The position numbers and the translations under genes are program-made. Positions 16,641 through 25,985 of a stretch of 64,000 bases of DNA are shown here, one piece after another (position 1 is the stretch's first letter; each line of letters opens with the position of its first letter). Below the pieces are notes generated by a model, which had not been told where the DNA came from, ran no database searches, and was given only the letters and a program-made list of their open reading frames with translations. Source of the stretch: Flavobacterium azizsancarii (GTDB taxonomy: Bacteria; Bacteroidota; Bacteroidia; Flavobacteriales; Flavobacteriaceae); contig NZ_JAMZNK010000005.1 in assembly GCF_027980145.1 (NCBI RefSeq), forward strand, positions 1-64,000, given 5' to 3'.

Positions 16641-19094
16641 ATGTCAGACCATAAAATACTTACTATTGACAATCTGTCACTTCAGGAATTTGATTCAGAA
16701 GCAGAATTGATTCCATTATTAACTCCAGAAGACGAAGAGGAAATGAACAATGAAGAGCTTCCGCTTTCGTTACCTATTTTACCATTACGTAATACTGTTT
16801 TATTTCCGGGAGTTGTAATTCCAATTTCTGCGGGAAGAGATAAATCGATTAAATTAATAAACGATGCAAACGCAGGCGGTAAAATAATTGGAGTTGTTTC
16901 TCAAATTAATGAAGAAGATGAAGATCCGTCAAAAGATGATATTCATAAAATAGGTACTGTAGCAAGAATTCTGCGTGTTTTAAAAATGCCTGACGGAAAT
17001 GTTACCGTTATTCTACAAGGAAAAAAACGTTTTGAAATAGATGAGATCGTTTCAGAGGATCCTTATATTAATGCAACTATCAAAGAAGTTTCAGAAGAAC
17101 GTCCGGAAGAGAATGATACTGAATTTACAGCTATTTTAGATTCAGTAAAAGAATTGGCGATTCAAATTATAAAAGAAAGCCCAAACATTCCATCAGAAGC
17201 AACTTTTGCTATTAAAAACATTGAAAGCCAATCGTTTTTGATCAATTTTGTTTCTTCAAACATGAATTTATCCGTAAAAGAGAAGCAAGGTTTGTTATCG
17301 ATAAACGGATTAAAAGAAAGGGCGCTTGAGACTTTACGTTATATGAACGTGGAGTTGCAAAAATTAGAATTGAAAAATGACATCCAGTCAAAAGTTCGTT
17401 TTGATTTAGATCAGCAGCAACGTGAATATTTCCTTCATCAGCAAATGAAAACCATTCAGGAAGAATTGGGAGGCGTTTCGCAAGAGGAAGAAATGGACGA
17501 AATGGGTCTGAAGGCAAAAACTAAAAAATGGGATGAAAAAACGCAAAAGCATTTCGAAAAAGAATTGTCTAAAATGCGTAGAATGAATCCGCAATCGCCT
17601 GATTTCGGAATTCAGCGTAATTATTTAGAATTGTTTTTAGAGTTGCCATGGGGCGAATATTCTAAAGATAAATTCGATTTAAAATACGCTCAGAAAATAT
17701 TAGATAAAGATCATTTTGGACTTGAAGAAGTTAAGAAAAGAATGATCGAACATTTGGCCGTATTGAAACTTCGTAACGATATGAAATCGCCAATTATATG
17801 TTTGACAGGACCTCCGGGAGTTGGTAAAACTTCGATTGGCCGTTCAGTGGCCGAAGCTTTAGGTCGTGAATATGTGCGTATTTCGTTGGGTGGTTTACGT
17901 GACGAAGCTGAAATTCGCGGACACAGAAAGACTTATATTGGTGCAATGCCGGGTAGAATTATCCAGAGTTTGAAAAAAGCGGGAACATCAAATCCTGTAT
18001 TTATTTTAGATGAAATAGATAAACTTTCCAGCGGTAATAGCGGAGATCCTTCTTCTGCTTTGTTAGAAGTGTTGGATCCGGAACAAAACAATGCTTTCTA
18101 TGATAATTTCCTTGAAATGGGATACGACTTGTCTAAAGTTATGTTTATCGCTACCTCAAATAATATGAGCTCAATTCAGCCCGCTTTGCGTGACAGAATG
18201 GAAGTGATTAAAATGTCAGGTTATACAATTGAAGAAAAAGTAGAAATTGCTAAAAGGCATCTCTTTCCGAAACAATTAGAAGCTCACGGATTAACAACTA
18301 AGGAGTTGACAATTGGTAAAAAACAATTAGAGAAAATCGTAGAAGGATATACACGTGAATCTGGTGTACGTAACCTGGAAACTAAAATTGCTCAGGTTAT
18401 TCGTAATGCAGCAAAATCAGTTGCAATGGACGAGGAGTACAATAAAAAAGTGACTGACGAAGATATTCTTAAGGTTTTAGGCGTGCCAAGATTAGAACGT
18501 GATAAATACGAAAACAATGATGTTGCCGGAGTTGTTACAGGTTTGGCCTGGACAAGTGTTGGTGGTGATATTTTGTTTATTGAATCATTGATCTCTGAAG
18601 GAAAAGGTTCTTTGACGATTACCGGAAATCTGGGTAATGTAATGAAAGAATCTGCCACGATTGCTTTAGAATACATTAAAGCCAATGCTAAAAAATTAGG
18701 ATTAAGTGTAGAGCTGTTCCAAAAATATAATATCCATTTACACGTTCCGGAAGGTGCAACACCAAAAGACGGACCAAGCGCGGGTATTGCCATGCTGACT
18801 TCTTTGGTTTCGTTGCTAACACAAAAGAAAGTAAAGAAAAGCTTAGCTATGACCGGCGAAATAACTCTTCGAGGAAAAGTTTTACCAGTAGGAGGGATCA
18901 AAGAAAAAATCTTAGCAGCAAAAAGAGCTAATATTAAAGAGATCATTTTATGTCACGAGAACAAAAGCGACATCGATGAAATTAAATCAGAATATTTAGA
19001 AGGCTTAACTTTTCATTATGTAAAAGAAATGAGTGAAGTTTTAGCTTTAGCGATAACAGATCAGAATGTTAAAAACGCGAAGCAGTTGAAATAG
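16641..19094 (+). CDS. lon: ATP-dependent endopeptidase La (Lon)
   Basis: The cytoplasmic AAA+ protease that removes damaged and regulatory proteins. 817 residues, usual length. The N-terminal substrate domain begins near residue 40 (LPILPLRNTVLFPGVV). The AAA+ module has Walker A GPPGVGKTS with K396 and Walker B FILDEIDKLS. The protease domain has the Ser-Lys dyad S713 (DGPSAG) and K756 (GGIKEK), 43 residues apart as in E. coli Lon. The 5' leader is about 200 bp and contains the 14-bp palindrome GATAATATATTATC (16484-16497), whose role is unknown. A terminator follows. Confidence 0.97.
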   Translation: MSDHKILTIDNLSLQEFDSEAELIPLLTPEDEEEMNNEELPLSLPILPLRNTVLFPGVVIPISAGRDKSIKLINDANAGGKIIGVVSQINEEDEDPSKDDIHKIGTVARILRVLKMPDGNVTVILQGKKRFEIDEIVSEDPYINATIKEVSEERPEENDTEFTAILDSVKELAIQIIKESPNIPSEATFAIKNIESQSFLINFVSSNMNLSVKEKQGLLSINGLKERALETLRYMNVELQKLELKNDIQSKVRFDLDQQQREYFLHQQMKTIQEELGGVSQEEEMDEMGLKAKTKKWDEKTQKHFEKELSKMRRMNPQSPDFGIQRNYLELFLELPWGEYSKDKFDLKYAQKILDKDHFGLEEVKKRMIEHLAVLKLRNDMKSPIICLTGPPGVGKTSIGRSVAEALGREYVRISLGGLRDEAEIRGHRKTYIGAMPGRIIQSLKKAGTSNPVFILDEIDKLSSGNSGDPSSALLEVLDPEQNNAFYDNFLEMGYDLSKVMFIATSNNMSSIQPALRDRMEVIKMSGYTIEEKVEIAKRHLFPKQLEAHGLTTKELTIGKKQLEKIVEGYTRESGVRNLETKIAQVIRNAAKSVAMDEEYNKKVTDEDILKVLGVPRLERDKYENNDVAGVVTGLAWTSVGGDILFIESLISEGKGSLTITGNLGNVMKESATIALEYIKANAKKLGLSVELFQKYNIHLHVPEGATPKDGPSAGIAMLTSLVSLLTQKKVKKSLAMTGEITLRGKVLPVGGIKEKILAAKRANIKEIILCHENKSDIDEIKSEYLEGLTFHYVKEMSEVLALAITDQNVKNAKQLK

Positions 19095-19118
19095 TTTCAG
19101 TTAAAATTATAAACTTAA

Positions 19119-19167
19119 AAATCCAAATTCCAGGACTAATTGTCCAATGGGATTTGGATTTTTTTAT
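19119..19167 (+). terminator. Intrinsic terminator after lon
   Basis: AAATCCAAATTCC pairs with GGGATTTGGATTT, loop of about 20 bases, followed by T-rich sequence. The stem closely resembles the terminators at 30422 and 41290. Confidence 0.78.
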
Positions 19168-19655
19168 TATTTTCTGAAGTTATATAATTTTATATTTATA
19201 ATTGCGTTATTTCCATATGGAAAATATCCTAAAAAACGATTTGTTATGTTAAACTGGAAGTGTAATAAGAAGGGGAAATACAATAAATTATGATAAAGAT
19301 TTCAATTAATTGCTATTTAATCATAGAATCTAAATTCTGAGGCGGTATTATAGAATAATTCCTTGTGTAACGGTTTCTCACACTCGCGAGTCGCCTTATA
19401 AAGAGTAAAAATAGAGGTAGTGTATTCAGCCTTCGAAAGTTAATTAATTGTATTGGCAAAGTAATTGATTTGTGGTTTTTATATAAAATTAAAAAAAAAT
19501 TATGTAAATTTGGCGCTGGTAATTCCTGATCCTCAGGAGTTTCATCAGTTTTTGTTTAAAAGTGAAAAAGTTAAAGTTTAATTATTCGTATTCAAGATAT
19601 ATATTGGCAACTAACACAAGTCTTTTTAGTCTAATCTTAAATTTTCAATAGTTAT
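19168..19655. other. 488-bp gap without a gene
   Basis: No ORF with coding character is seen on either strand. It holds the palindrome ACTCGCGAGT (19382-19391), a small hairpin TCCTGA-TCC-TCAGGA (19524-19538), and TAAATTTG at 19505-19512 that fits a Bacteroidota -7 box but without a -33 box at the right distance. A regulatory RNA or a long leader for the next gene is possible but not supported. Confidence 0.5.
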
Positions 19656-20258
19656 ATGAAAATAATCAGTTTGTTTTTATTTGTGACTGTAGGGTTTTTT
19701 ACGGCCTCAAAACATTACTTTAAAGAAGATGATGTGATGACTACTGTGGAAGTAGAAAGAATGAATACCAGAGTGAGCGAAATACGAAACATGATTAGTA
19801 TTGATCCTAAGTACAATACTAAGATTGCTTTTTTTGTTGACATGAGAATACCATCAGGCAAAAATCGCTTTTTTGTTTATGACCTTGTAAACAATAAGAT
19901 AATAGATCAAGGCCTTGTTGCTCACGGTTCCGGATCTGAAACGGGAGTAAAAGGAAGTCTGAGATTTAGTAATACACCCAATTCAAATTGCACAGCATTA
20001 GGCAGATATGCTATAGGAAAATGTTATAAGGGAGGATTTGGTAAAGCTTACAAATTAAGCGGTTTAGATCAAACTAATGACAATGCTTTGTCGAGAGCTA
20101 TTGTTTTGCATTATTATTCAGCGGTTCCATATGAGGAGCAGGATTATTATATCAGTAATAGCCATGGGTGCCCAATGGTTAACGAGCAATTCTTTAAGAG
20201 AATCGAAAAAATAATAGATACTTCTAAGTCAAATATCGTTTTGGATATTTACTATTAA
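19656..20258 (+). CDS. L,D-transpeptidase catalytic-domain protein (YkuD_2 type), copy 1
   Basis: 200 residues with an N-terminal signal or anchor (MKIISLFLFVTVGFFTASK) and one catalytic domain. The block NRFFVYDLVNNKIIDQGLVAHGSG, then GRYAIG and the cysteine motif NSHGCPMVN near the C terminus match the murein L,D-transpeptidase catalytic-domain family (PF13645-like), in which the cysteine attacks peptidoglycan stems. A second copy follows after 121 bp. The pair is clearly a tandem duplication. Role in the wall (3-3 cross-linking or anchoring) is inferred from family only. Confidence 0.8.
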   Translation: MKIISLFLFVTVGFFTASKHYFKEDDVMTTVEVERMNTRVSEIRNMISIDPKYNTKIAFFVDMRIPSGKNRFFVYDLVNNKIIDQGLVAHGSGSETGVKGSLRFSNTPNSNCTALGRYAIGKCYKGGFGKAYKLSGLDQTNDNALSRAIVLHYYSAVPYEEQDYYISNSHGCPMVNEQFFKRIEKIIDTSKSNIVLDIYY

Positions 20259-20379
20259 ATACTTCACATAACTTATATTCTTGTACTTGGTTTGTTATTG
20301 AGATAGTTCTCAATAGTAAGTGCTTATTTCTGGCAATTGGTCTTTTTTAAATCATTAATAAATTAACTGTAAGCATAAT

Positions 20380-20982
20380 ATGAAGAAGATTTTTTTTATT
20401 TTTCTTTTAATGTTATCGCTTTTTATTGGATATGTAATTGTTTTTAAAAAGAAAGATTTCTCTTTGCTTAATACGAAAAGTATTGACATAGCTCAGATCG
20501 ATGCCGTTAAAAAGATCGTAAACAGTAGCGCAAAGTATAATAAAAATTTTGCTTTTTTTATTGACATGAAAGTGCACTCAGGTAAGTTTCGTTTTTTTGT
20601 TTATGATTTAAAAAATAATAAAATAATCGACAGAGGAATCGTTGCGCATGGTTCCGGTTCTGAAACGGGAATTAAAGGAAAGCTTAAATTTAGTAATATC
20701 CCAAATTCACTAAGTACTTCATTAGGCACATATTCTATAGGAAATCAGTATTACGGTAAGTTTGGAAAATCTTACAGACTACACGGATTAGATGCGACAA
20801 ATAGTAATGCATTTAGTCGTGATATTGTATTTCATTATTATTTTGATGTTCCATATAAAGAACAGGATAACTATATTTGCAACAGTTACGGTTGTCCTAT
20901 GGTAAATAAAAAATATTTTAACCGAATCGCTCAAATAATCGATAACTCAAAATCACATATTGTTATGAGTATTTATTATTAA
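20380..20982 (+). CDS. L,D-transpeptidase catalytic-domain protein (YkuD_2 type), copy 2
   Basis: Paralog of the upstream gene and of identical length (200 residues). The anchor is MKKIFFIFLLMLSLFIGYVIVFKKK; the domain retains RFFVYDLKNNKIIDRGIVAHGSGSETG, the glycine-rich middle and the cysteine in NSYGCPMVN. The residue before GCP is Tyr where copy 1 has His; other family members vary here, so activity is not excluded. The N-terminal 50 residues have diverged far more than the domain, and the gene may have a different partner or substrate. cmk follows after 35 bp. An inverted repeat ATTGAGA-TAGT-TCTCAAT (20297-20314) lies in front. Confidence 0.78.
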   Translation: MKKIFFIFLLMLSLFIGYVIVFKKKDFSLLNTKSIDIAQIDAVKKIVNSSAKYNKNFAFFIDMKVHSGKFRFFVYDLKNNKIIDRGIVAHGSGSETGIKGKLKFSNIPNSLSTSLGTYSIGNQYYGKFGKSYRLHGLDATNSNAFSRDIVFHYYFDVPYKEQDNYICNSYGCPMVNKKYFNRIAQIIDNSKSHIVMSIYY

Positions 20983-21017
20983 GAGCCATAACTATTTAAA
21001 CTTTAAAAAATAAAACA

Positions 21018-21710
21018 TTGAAAAAAATTACGGTTGCTATTGATGGATTTTCATCAACAGGAAAAAGCACTTTAGCAAAACAATTAGCAAAAGAGTTGGA
21101 GTATGTTTATGTCGATACCGGAGCAATGTATCGCGCCGTTGCTTACTTTGCAATGCAAAATCACTTTATAGGTACTGACTCTTTTGACAAAAAAGCCCTG
21201 GTTGATGCTTTGCCAAAAATTCAATTAGAGTTTAAATTCAATGCTGATTTAGGGTTTGGCGAAATGTACCTGAATGGCGAAAACGTTGAAAAGCAAATTA
21301 GAACTATAGAGGTTTCCAGTTTTGTCAGTAAAGTAGCAGAAGTTTCTGAAGTGCGTTCTAAATTGGTAGAACAACAAAAAGAAATGGGGAAAAACAAAGG
21401 AATAGTTATGGATGGCAGGGATATAGGAACGGTTGTTTTTCCGAATGCCGAACTTAAAATTTTCATGACTGCAAGTGCTGAAACCCGTGCACAAAGACGT
21501 TTTGATGAGTTACAGGAAAAAGGAGATGATGTATCTTATGAGGATGTTTTAAAAAATGTAGTCGAGAGAGATTATATAGATACACACCGTGAAGATTCGC
21601 CTTTAATAATTGCTGATGATGCAATAGAAATAGATAATTCCTACTTAAATAGAGAAGAGCAATTTTCAGCTGTTTTAGAATTGATAAATGATGTTGTTAA
21701 AACGAATTAA
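21018..21710 (+). CDS. cmk: Cytidylate kinase
   Basis: Phosphorylates CMP and dCMP with ATP. The P-loop GFSSTGKST (10-18) and VDTGAMYRA are intact, as are MDGRDIGTVVFPNAE and the lid ETRAQRRFDEL. No ATG is available near the start: the codon that gives the standard N terminus MKKITVAIDGFSSTGK is TTG at 21018, so a TTG start is called. It may be co-transcribed with the upstream transpeptidase-like gene (35 bp). The 230-residue length is normal. Confidence 0.94.
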   Translation: MKKITVAIDGFSSTGKSTLAKQLAKELEYVYVDTGAMYRAVAYFAMQNHFIGTDSFDKKALVDALPKIQLEFKFNADLGFGEMYLNGENVEKQIRTIEVSSFVSKVAEVSEVRSKLVEQQKEMGKNKGIVMDGRDIGTVVFPNAELKIFMTASAETRAQRRFDELQEKGDDVSYEDVLKNVVERDYIDTHREDSPLIIADDAIEIDNSYLNREEQFSAVLELINDVVKTN

Positions 21711-21778
21711 ATTTTTGTAGATATTTATTTTAATGGTAGTTTTACCGCTTCATTTATTAAAAAAGACAATTTCATCAT

Positions 21779-23155
21779 ATGGGAATTAAAAACAGGTTGA
21801 TTATAATGAGCTTTCTTCAATTTTTTGTTTGGGGAGCCTGGCTTATAACAATTGGAAATTATTGGTTTGGAACTAAAAATTGGGAAGGAACCCAATTTGG
21901 TCTTGTTTTTGGAACCATGGGAATCGCTTCCTTATTTATGCCCACTCTTACCGGAATTATTGCAGATAGATGGATAAACGCAGAAAAGTTATATGGTTTT
22001 TTACATATAATCTATGCATTGGTTTTATTTGGCATTGCTCAAGTTACTACACCGGATAATTTTATATACGTAATGTTTGCTGCAATGTGCTGTTATATGC
22101 CAACAATTGCTTTGAGTAATTCGATTTCGTATACTTCACTAAAATTAAATAATAAAAACATAGTAAAAGATTTTCCGCCTATTCGTGTTTGGGGAACTAT
22201 TGGTTTTATTGCTGCAATGTGGATTACTAATTTAAGTGGAAGTAAAGCAACTGAATATCAGTTTTATATTGCCGGAGTTGGTGCGTTAATTCTTGGGGTT
22301 TATGCTTTTACATTGCCAAAATGTGCGCCACAGCGATTGACTAAAGAAGATGCCACGTTAGTAGAAACTTTAGGTCTGGAAGCTTTTAAGCTATTTGGAA
22401 ATTATAAAATGGCTTTGTTTTTTGTGTTTTCTATGTTTCTGGGAGGCGCATTACAATTGACAAATGCTTATGGAGATGTATTTCTGGATGAATTCAAACA
22501 TTTTCCAAAATATGCAGATTCTTTTGTAATTCAATATTCGACTATTATTATGTCGATCTCTCAGGTTTCTGAAACTTTGTTTATTTTGGCAATTCCGTTT
22601 TTCTTAAGACGTTTTGGTATCAAACAAGTAATGCTAATTAGTATGTTGGCTTGGGTCTTGCGTTTCGGATTATTCGCTTTTGGAGATCCTGTAGGAGGAT
22701 TATGGATGATTATTATGTCTTGTATTGTTTACGGAATGGCATTTGATTTCTTTAATATCTCCGGTTCATTATTCGTAGAAAGCAATACTGATTCTAAAAT
22801 ACGCTCATCAGCACAAGGGTTATTTATGATGATGACCAATGGAGTAGGAGCGGTTTTAGGAAGTTTAACTTCAGGTTGGGCTATTGATCGTTTCTTTACA
22901 AAATCATTTACTAATACAACTGAATTAGCAGGTTTTTTACAAACAGACAGCACGAATTCTAAAATGCTGGAATTTGTAAAAGGACAAGGAAACTCAATTT
23001 CGACAGAGGGAATTTTCACAAATCCAATCTTAATGAAAGACTGGCATACAATCTGGTTGTCGTTTGCGGCTTATGCTTTGGTGATCGCAATTGCTTTTGC
23101 TGTTTTATTCAAGCATAAACATGACCCGAAGGAAATAGAAAATTTAAGTCATTAA
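21779..23155 (+). CDS. Nucleoside:H+ symporter (NupG/NHS family MFS)
   Basis: A membrane protein of 458 residues with 12 predicted spans. The opening RLIIMSFLQFFVWGAWLITIGNYWF, the GTMGIASLFMPTLTGIIADRWI loop and the late GSLFVESNTDSKIRSSAQGLFMMMTNGVGAVLG segment match nucleoside permeases of the NHS family. Uptake of nucleosides by proton symport is the expected function; exact specificity is not visible. Its location just after cmk fits a nucleotide-salvage theme but may be chance. A strong hairpin follows. Confidence 0.88.
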   Translation: MGIKNRLIIMSFLQFFVWGAWLITIGNYWFGTKNWEGTQFGLVFGTMGIASLFMPTLTGIIADRWINAEKLYGFLHIIYALVLFGIAQVTTPDNFIYVMFAAMCCYMPTIALSNSISYTSLKLNNKNIVKDFPPIRVWGTIGFIAAMWITNLSGSKATEYQFYIAGVGALILGVYAFTLPKCAPQRLTKEDATLVETLGLEAFKLFGNYKMALFFVFSMFLGGALQLTNAYGDVFLDEFKHFPKYADSFVIQYSTIIMSISQVSETLFILAIPFFLRRFGIKQVMLISMLAWVLRFGLFAFGDPVGGLWMIIMSCIVYGMAFDFFNISGSLFVESNTDSKIRSSAQGLFMMMTNGVGAVLGSLTSGWAIDRFFTKSFTNTTELAGFLQTDSTNSKMLEFVKGQGNSISTEGIFTNPILMKDWHTIWLSFAAYALVIAIAFAVLFKHKHDPKEIENLSH

Positions 23156-23171
23156 TGACTTTATAATATAT

Positions 23172-23209
23172 AAAAATCCCGTTTTCGATTTATTGAAAAC
23201 GGGATTTTT
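23172..23209. terminator. Bidirectional terminator
   Basis: AAAAATCCCGTTTTC pairs perfectly with GAAAACGGGATTTTT (15 bp, loop of 8). It separates the nucleoside permease from the convergent DctP-type pseudogene and has A/T tracts on both sides. Confidence 0.92.
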
Positions 23210-23222
23210 GTTTTTGGAAATT

Positions 23223-24260
23223 TTACTTAGTGAAATCATTTAAAATAACGCTGACTTTTTCAACAATAGTACTGGCGTCTTTAATGTTTTTTGATTCTTG
23301 TTCTTTTGCCCAATTGCGTTGGACTTCTTTATAACGAGTCATGTCTTGCCATTCTTTAACTTCTTTAGATTTTAAAATTCGGATATTTACACCATCATTT
23401 TTCATGCTTTTTATCATAGCAGTAAAGATTTTATCCATTACAGCACCTAAAGTTTTATATGCACTTTCAGCAGCGCGTTGAATGGCTTGTTGGTCTTCTT
23501 TTGCAAGACTGTTCCATGTATCTTTATTCATGACCAGAAGATAAACGTGTCCTAGCCATAATTCTTTTGAAGCGACAACATTAGGAGCGACTTCATGAGC
23601 ATTTATATCATGTCCGCTATCAATGTTTACCATAAGCCCGTCTAAAGTGCCTTCTTTCAAAGCACCATAAACTCCTTTGCCCATGGCATCGTAACAGGAA
23701 TAGCTCCTGCATTTTGTAGAAAATCTTTGTGCCAAAAACTGGCAGATCGCCACTTTTCGCCCTTAATGTCCTGGAGATTATTTAATGGTTTTGTACTTAA
23801 GAAAGCTACTGGAAATCCAGTTGCAAAAAATACGTTGACTACGTTTTGTTTTTCTAATTCTTCCGGAAAAGCTGGAATTTTCTCATTTACTTGACGAAAG
23901 AATTTTACTTGATTATCTCCGGTTGGACCTTTTGGAAAACTTTTAAAGATTTGATGTAAGGGCAGATTATTTGCTACATATTCAGGAACGACAATAGACA
24001 CGTCTGTAGTATTATCTTTCCCCGTTGCTTGTAAAGCATCGTAGCCAGTTGCAATTTCGCTTCCCCAATGATCATCTATTTTTAAGCGTCCTTTTGATTC
24101 TTTTTCAATTGCAGGAAAGAAAACTTCTTTTATGAATCGGGTTCGCATTCCGCCGAGTGGTTCATGATCCGAATATTTTAGGATTTTCACTGTTGATTTT
24201 TGTGCATTAACTGATAAGATAATCATTGTGAATAGAGTGGAGAAAAATGTTTTTTTTCAT
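23223..24260 (-). pseudogene. TRAP-type (DctP) solute-binding protein gene with two frameshifts
   Basis: Two overlapping reading frames together encode one DctP-like protein of about 345 residues. Reading from ATG at 24260, an eight-A run (24250-24257 on the plus strand) breaks the frame; with seven A the N terminus becomes a perfect signal peptide, MKKTFFSTLFTMIILSVNAQ, joined to KSTVKILKYSDHEPLGGMRT. Near 23680 a run of three G (plus-strand CCC) breaks it again; with four G, VTMPWAKEF would read VTMPWGKGVYGALKEG and continue into the second frame to the stop. No TRAP permease genes are nearby. Either the gene is dead or the two homopolymers are miscalled. Confidence 0.8.
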
Positions 24261-24478
24261 TGTTTTTGCTTTTATATTTAAATAGGAGGCAAAATATAAT
24301 TTTATTTATCACGCATTTGTCCCGAAACGGTTTAAATAATCTCAAAACTATCAAAATAAGACATAAAATTCTTATGTAATTAACTCTATTTGGTTTTAAA
24401 CTTATTTATTAACAGATCTTTACATATAGTGAGTTCTATTGATTTTTAAAACCTGTTGAAGTTTGGCGTCTAAAAAAA

Positions 24479-24994
24479 TTATGGCAATGACTCAATCAAA
24501 TCTTCGACTTGTTTTTTCTGTATGGCGTATTTTTTTTGTAGTTCAGAACCTTCGCCCATTCGGTTGTAATATTCTAAGCCTTTTTGAGCGAAGAATTTCT
24601 TATGAAAGTTAGATATTTGAGGAACTTGCGGAAATAAATTGCGAAAGTTCATTTCATAATACGCTTGCCACTCCCGCTCGTTTTTATCCAATACGTATGG
24701 TTTTGCTGTTTTTTGATTGACATGAACCATTTCATGCACAATAAGAATCAGCATTAGTTCTAGTGGAAACTCAAAAGTGTTTTCTGGGATTCTGATAATT
24801 TGTGGTTCGCCAAATTCACCTTCAGTTGTCATTAGGATAAAGTCAGGTTTTGCTTTTTCTCTAAACTCAAATCTTTTTAAATTCTTGTTTTTGAGGTTGT
24901 ACTTTTTTAAAAGCCAATAAACGGCGTTGATGACTTGTCCGTTTTGATGGAAAGTTTCAATTTTTAGTTTTATTTGGTCGAGTGTCATGGTCAT
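24479..24994 (-). CDS. Hypothetical protein with HExxH zinc-protease motif
   Basis: 171 residues, no signal peptide. The central segment FPLELMLILIVHEMVHVNQK contains HEMVH, and a glutamate-rich NEREWQAYYEM follows about 17 residues later, the spacing expected for a gluzincin-type third ligand. This suggests a small cytoplasmic metallopeptidase, perhaps SprT-like, but I do not recognise the family. Two in-frame ATGs (24994 and 24988) are possible starts. It is divergent from the gene at 25081 and next to the broken DctP gene, with no functional link evident. Confidence 0.6.
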   Translation of the reverse strand: MTMTLDQIKLKIETFHQNGQVINAVYWLLKKYNLKNKNLKRFEFREKAKPDFILMTTEGEFGEPQIIRIPENTFEFPLELMLILIVHEMVHVNQKTAKPYVLDKNEREWQAYYEMNFRNLFPQVPQISNFHKKFFAQKGLEYYNRMGEGSELQKKYAIQKKQVEDLIESLP

Positions 24995-25080
24995 AAAGTA
25001 AAAGTAAGTAATTAAAACTTATTGCATAAATTAGCCTACTTACTTTGATGAATAAAGAATTGTAAAAAATAAAAATATTT

Positions 25081-25623
25081 ATGAGAAATTTAAAAGTGTT
25101 TTTTTTGATTTTTTCATTGTTGGCTTTTGCTTCTATATATGCTCATAAGGATAGAGGAGAGTATCCAAAAAGCGTTAAATTTATTTTTGATGACAAAGAG
25201 ACTTTAGTCTTGAATTACGATGATTCGAGATTAGGAAATATTTGTGATGAAATAATTTCCGGAAAAAGGAAATTAACTGAAGCGTATGTAACTTATAAAA
25301 CAGGAGAAGTAGTAAATGTTAAATTTGATGGGGAAAATTGCACTTCAATTGATATAATGTGCAAAAATAAAAGAGTGTTTGTAGAAAAAAATATTTTGAA
25401 AAAAATTAAAGGAATTCATTTTTCAACACTCACTTTATCTTGGTCATCAGATTACGATAAAGCTTTTTCATCATCTTATTTTACAATAAGTTTTGATATG
25501 GGGACTGAGCGTTTTTATGATGAGTTTCCTAATGTACAATTGTTTTTTAAGAAGCAAGTATTTTCAAACGCAGAAGTTTGGAAGCAAATTAGTAAGAATG
25601 GGAGACAAGGGAGTAAATTATAA
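25081..25623 (+). CDS. Hypothetical exported protein
   Basis: 180 residues with a signal peptide (MRNLKVFFLIFSLLAFASIYA, cut probably before HKDRGEY). The mature part is rich in Lys, Asp and Phe, with two cysteines (in SIDIMCKNK and GENCTS) plus one in LGNICDE that could form disulfides. No family is recognised. It stands alone and is transcribed away from the HExxH gene. Confidence 0.6.
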   Translation: MRNLKVFFLIFSLLAFASIYAHKDRGEYPKSVKFIFDDKETLVLNYDDSRLGNICDEIISGKRKLTEAYVTYKTGEVVNVKFDGENCTSIDIMCKNKRVFVEKNILKKIKGIHFSTLTLSWSSDYDKAFSSSYFTISFDMGTERFYDEFPNVQLFFKKQVFSNAEVWKQISKNGRQGSKL

Positions 25624-25696
25624 TATTTTTATTTTTGCGTTATTAAATAGTTTAAATTCCTAATAATTTATAGTTTCTTAAAACCACAAAACCTCT

Positions 25697-25778
25697 AATC
25701 TAGCCCCGATAGAGCGGGTATCCTTTTTCTGGCTTCTTTAGACAGAAAAAGATAGGAGCGAGAGCGGGACTTCAGGCC
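25697..25778. repeat. Dispersed hairpin element, copy 2
   Basis: CTAGCCCCGATAGAGCGGG TATCC followed by a hairpin (TTTTTCT ... AGAAAAA) and GATAGGAGCGAGAGCGGG. It is the same family as copies at 27961, 42202 and 59397, in opposite orientation. It lies in the 362-bp gap before rpsA, upstream of the promoter. Confidence 0.7.
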
Positions 25779-25836
25779 TTGAAAACCCTTAAATTTGCTG
25801 CTCCTGAACAATAGAGTGATAATCATTTAGAATTGT

Positions 25837-25867
25837 TTTGCTATTACAGAAAAATGTATTAATTTTG
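25837..25867 (+). promoter_or_regulatory. rpsA promoter (Bacteroidota consensus)
   Basis: TTTG at 25837-25840, then exactly 19 bp, then TAATTTTG at 25860-25867. This matches the -33 TTTG / -7 TAnnTTTG consensus described for Bacteroides and Flavobacterium. Transcription should begin near 25874, giving a leader of about 110 bases in front of rpsA. Such a long leader leaves room for feedback control by S1, which is inference. Confidence 0.75.
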
Positions 25868-25985
25868 CAAACCTTTTGGCAGAGAAGAGTTTCCATTAGG
25901 TATCAACTATTTATGTAAAACAACTTCTGTTTTTTCTATCGCTTTATGAAACTCAAGAAAAGCAGAATACAAATTTTTTATCAGC

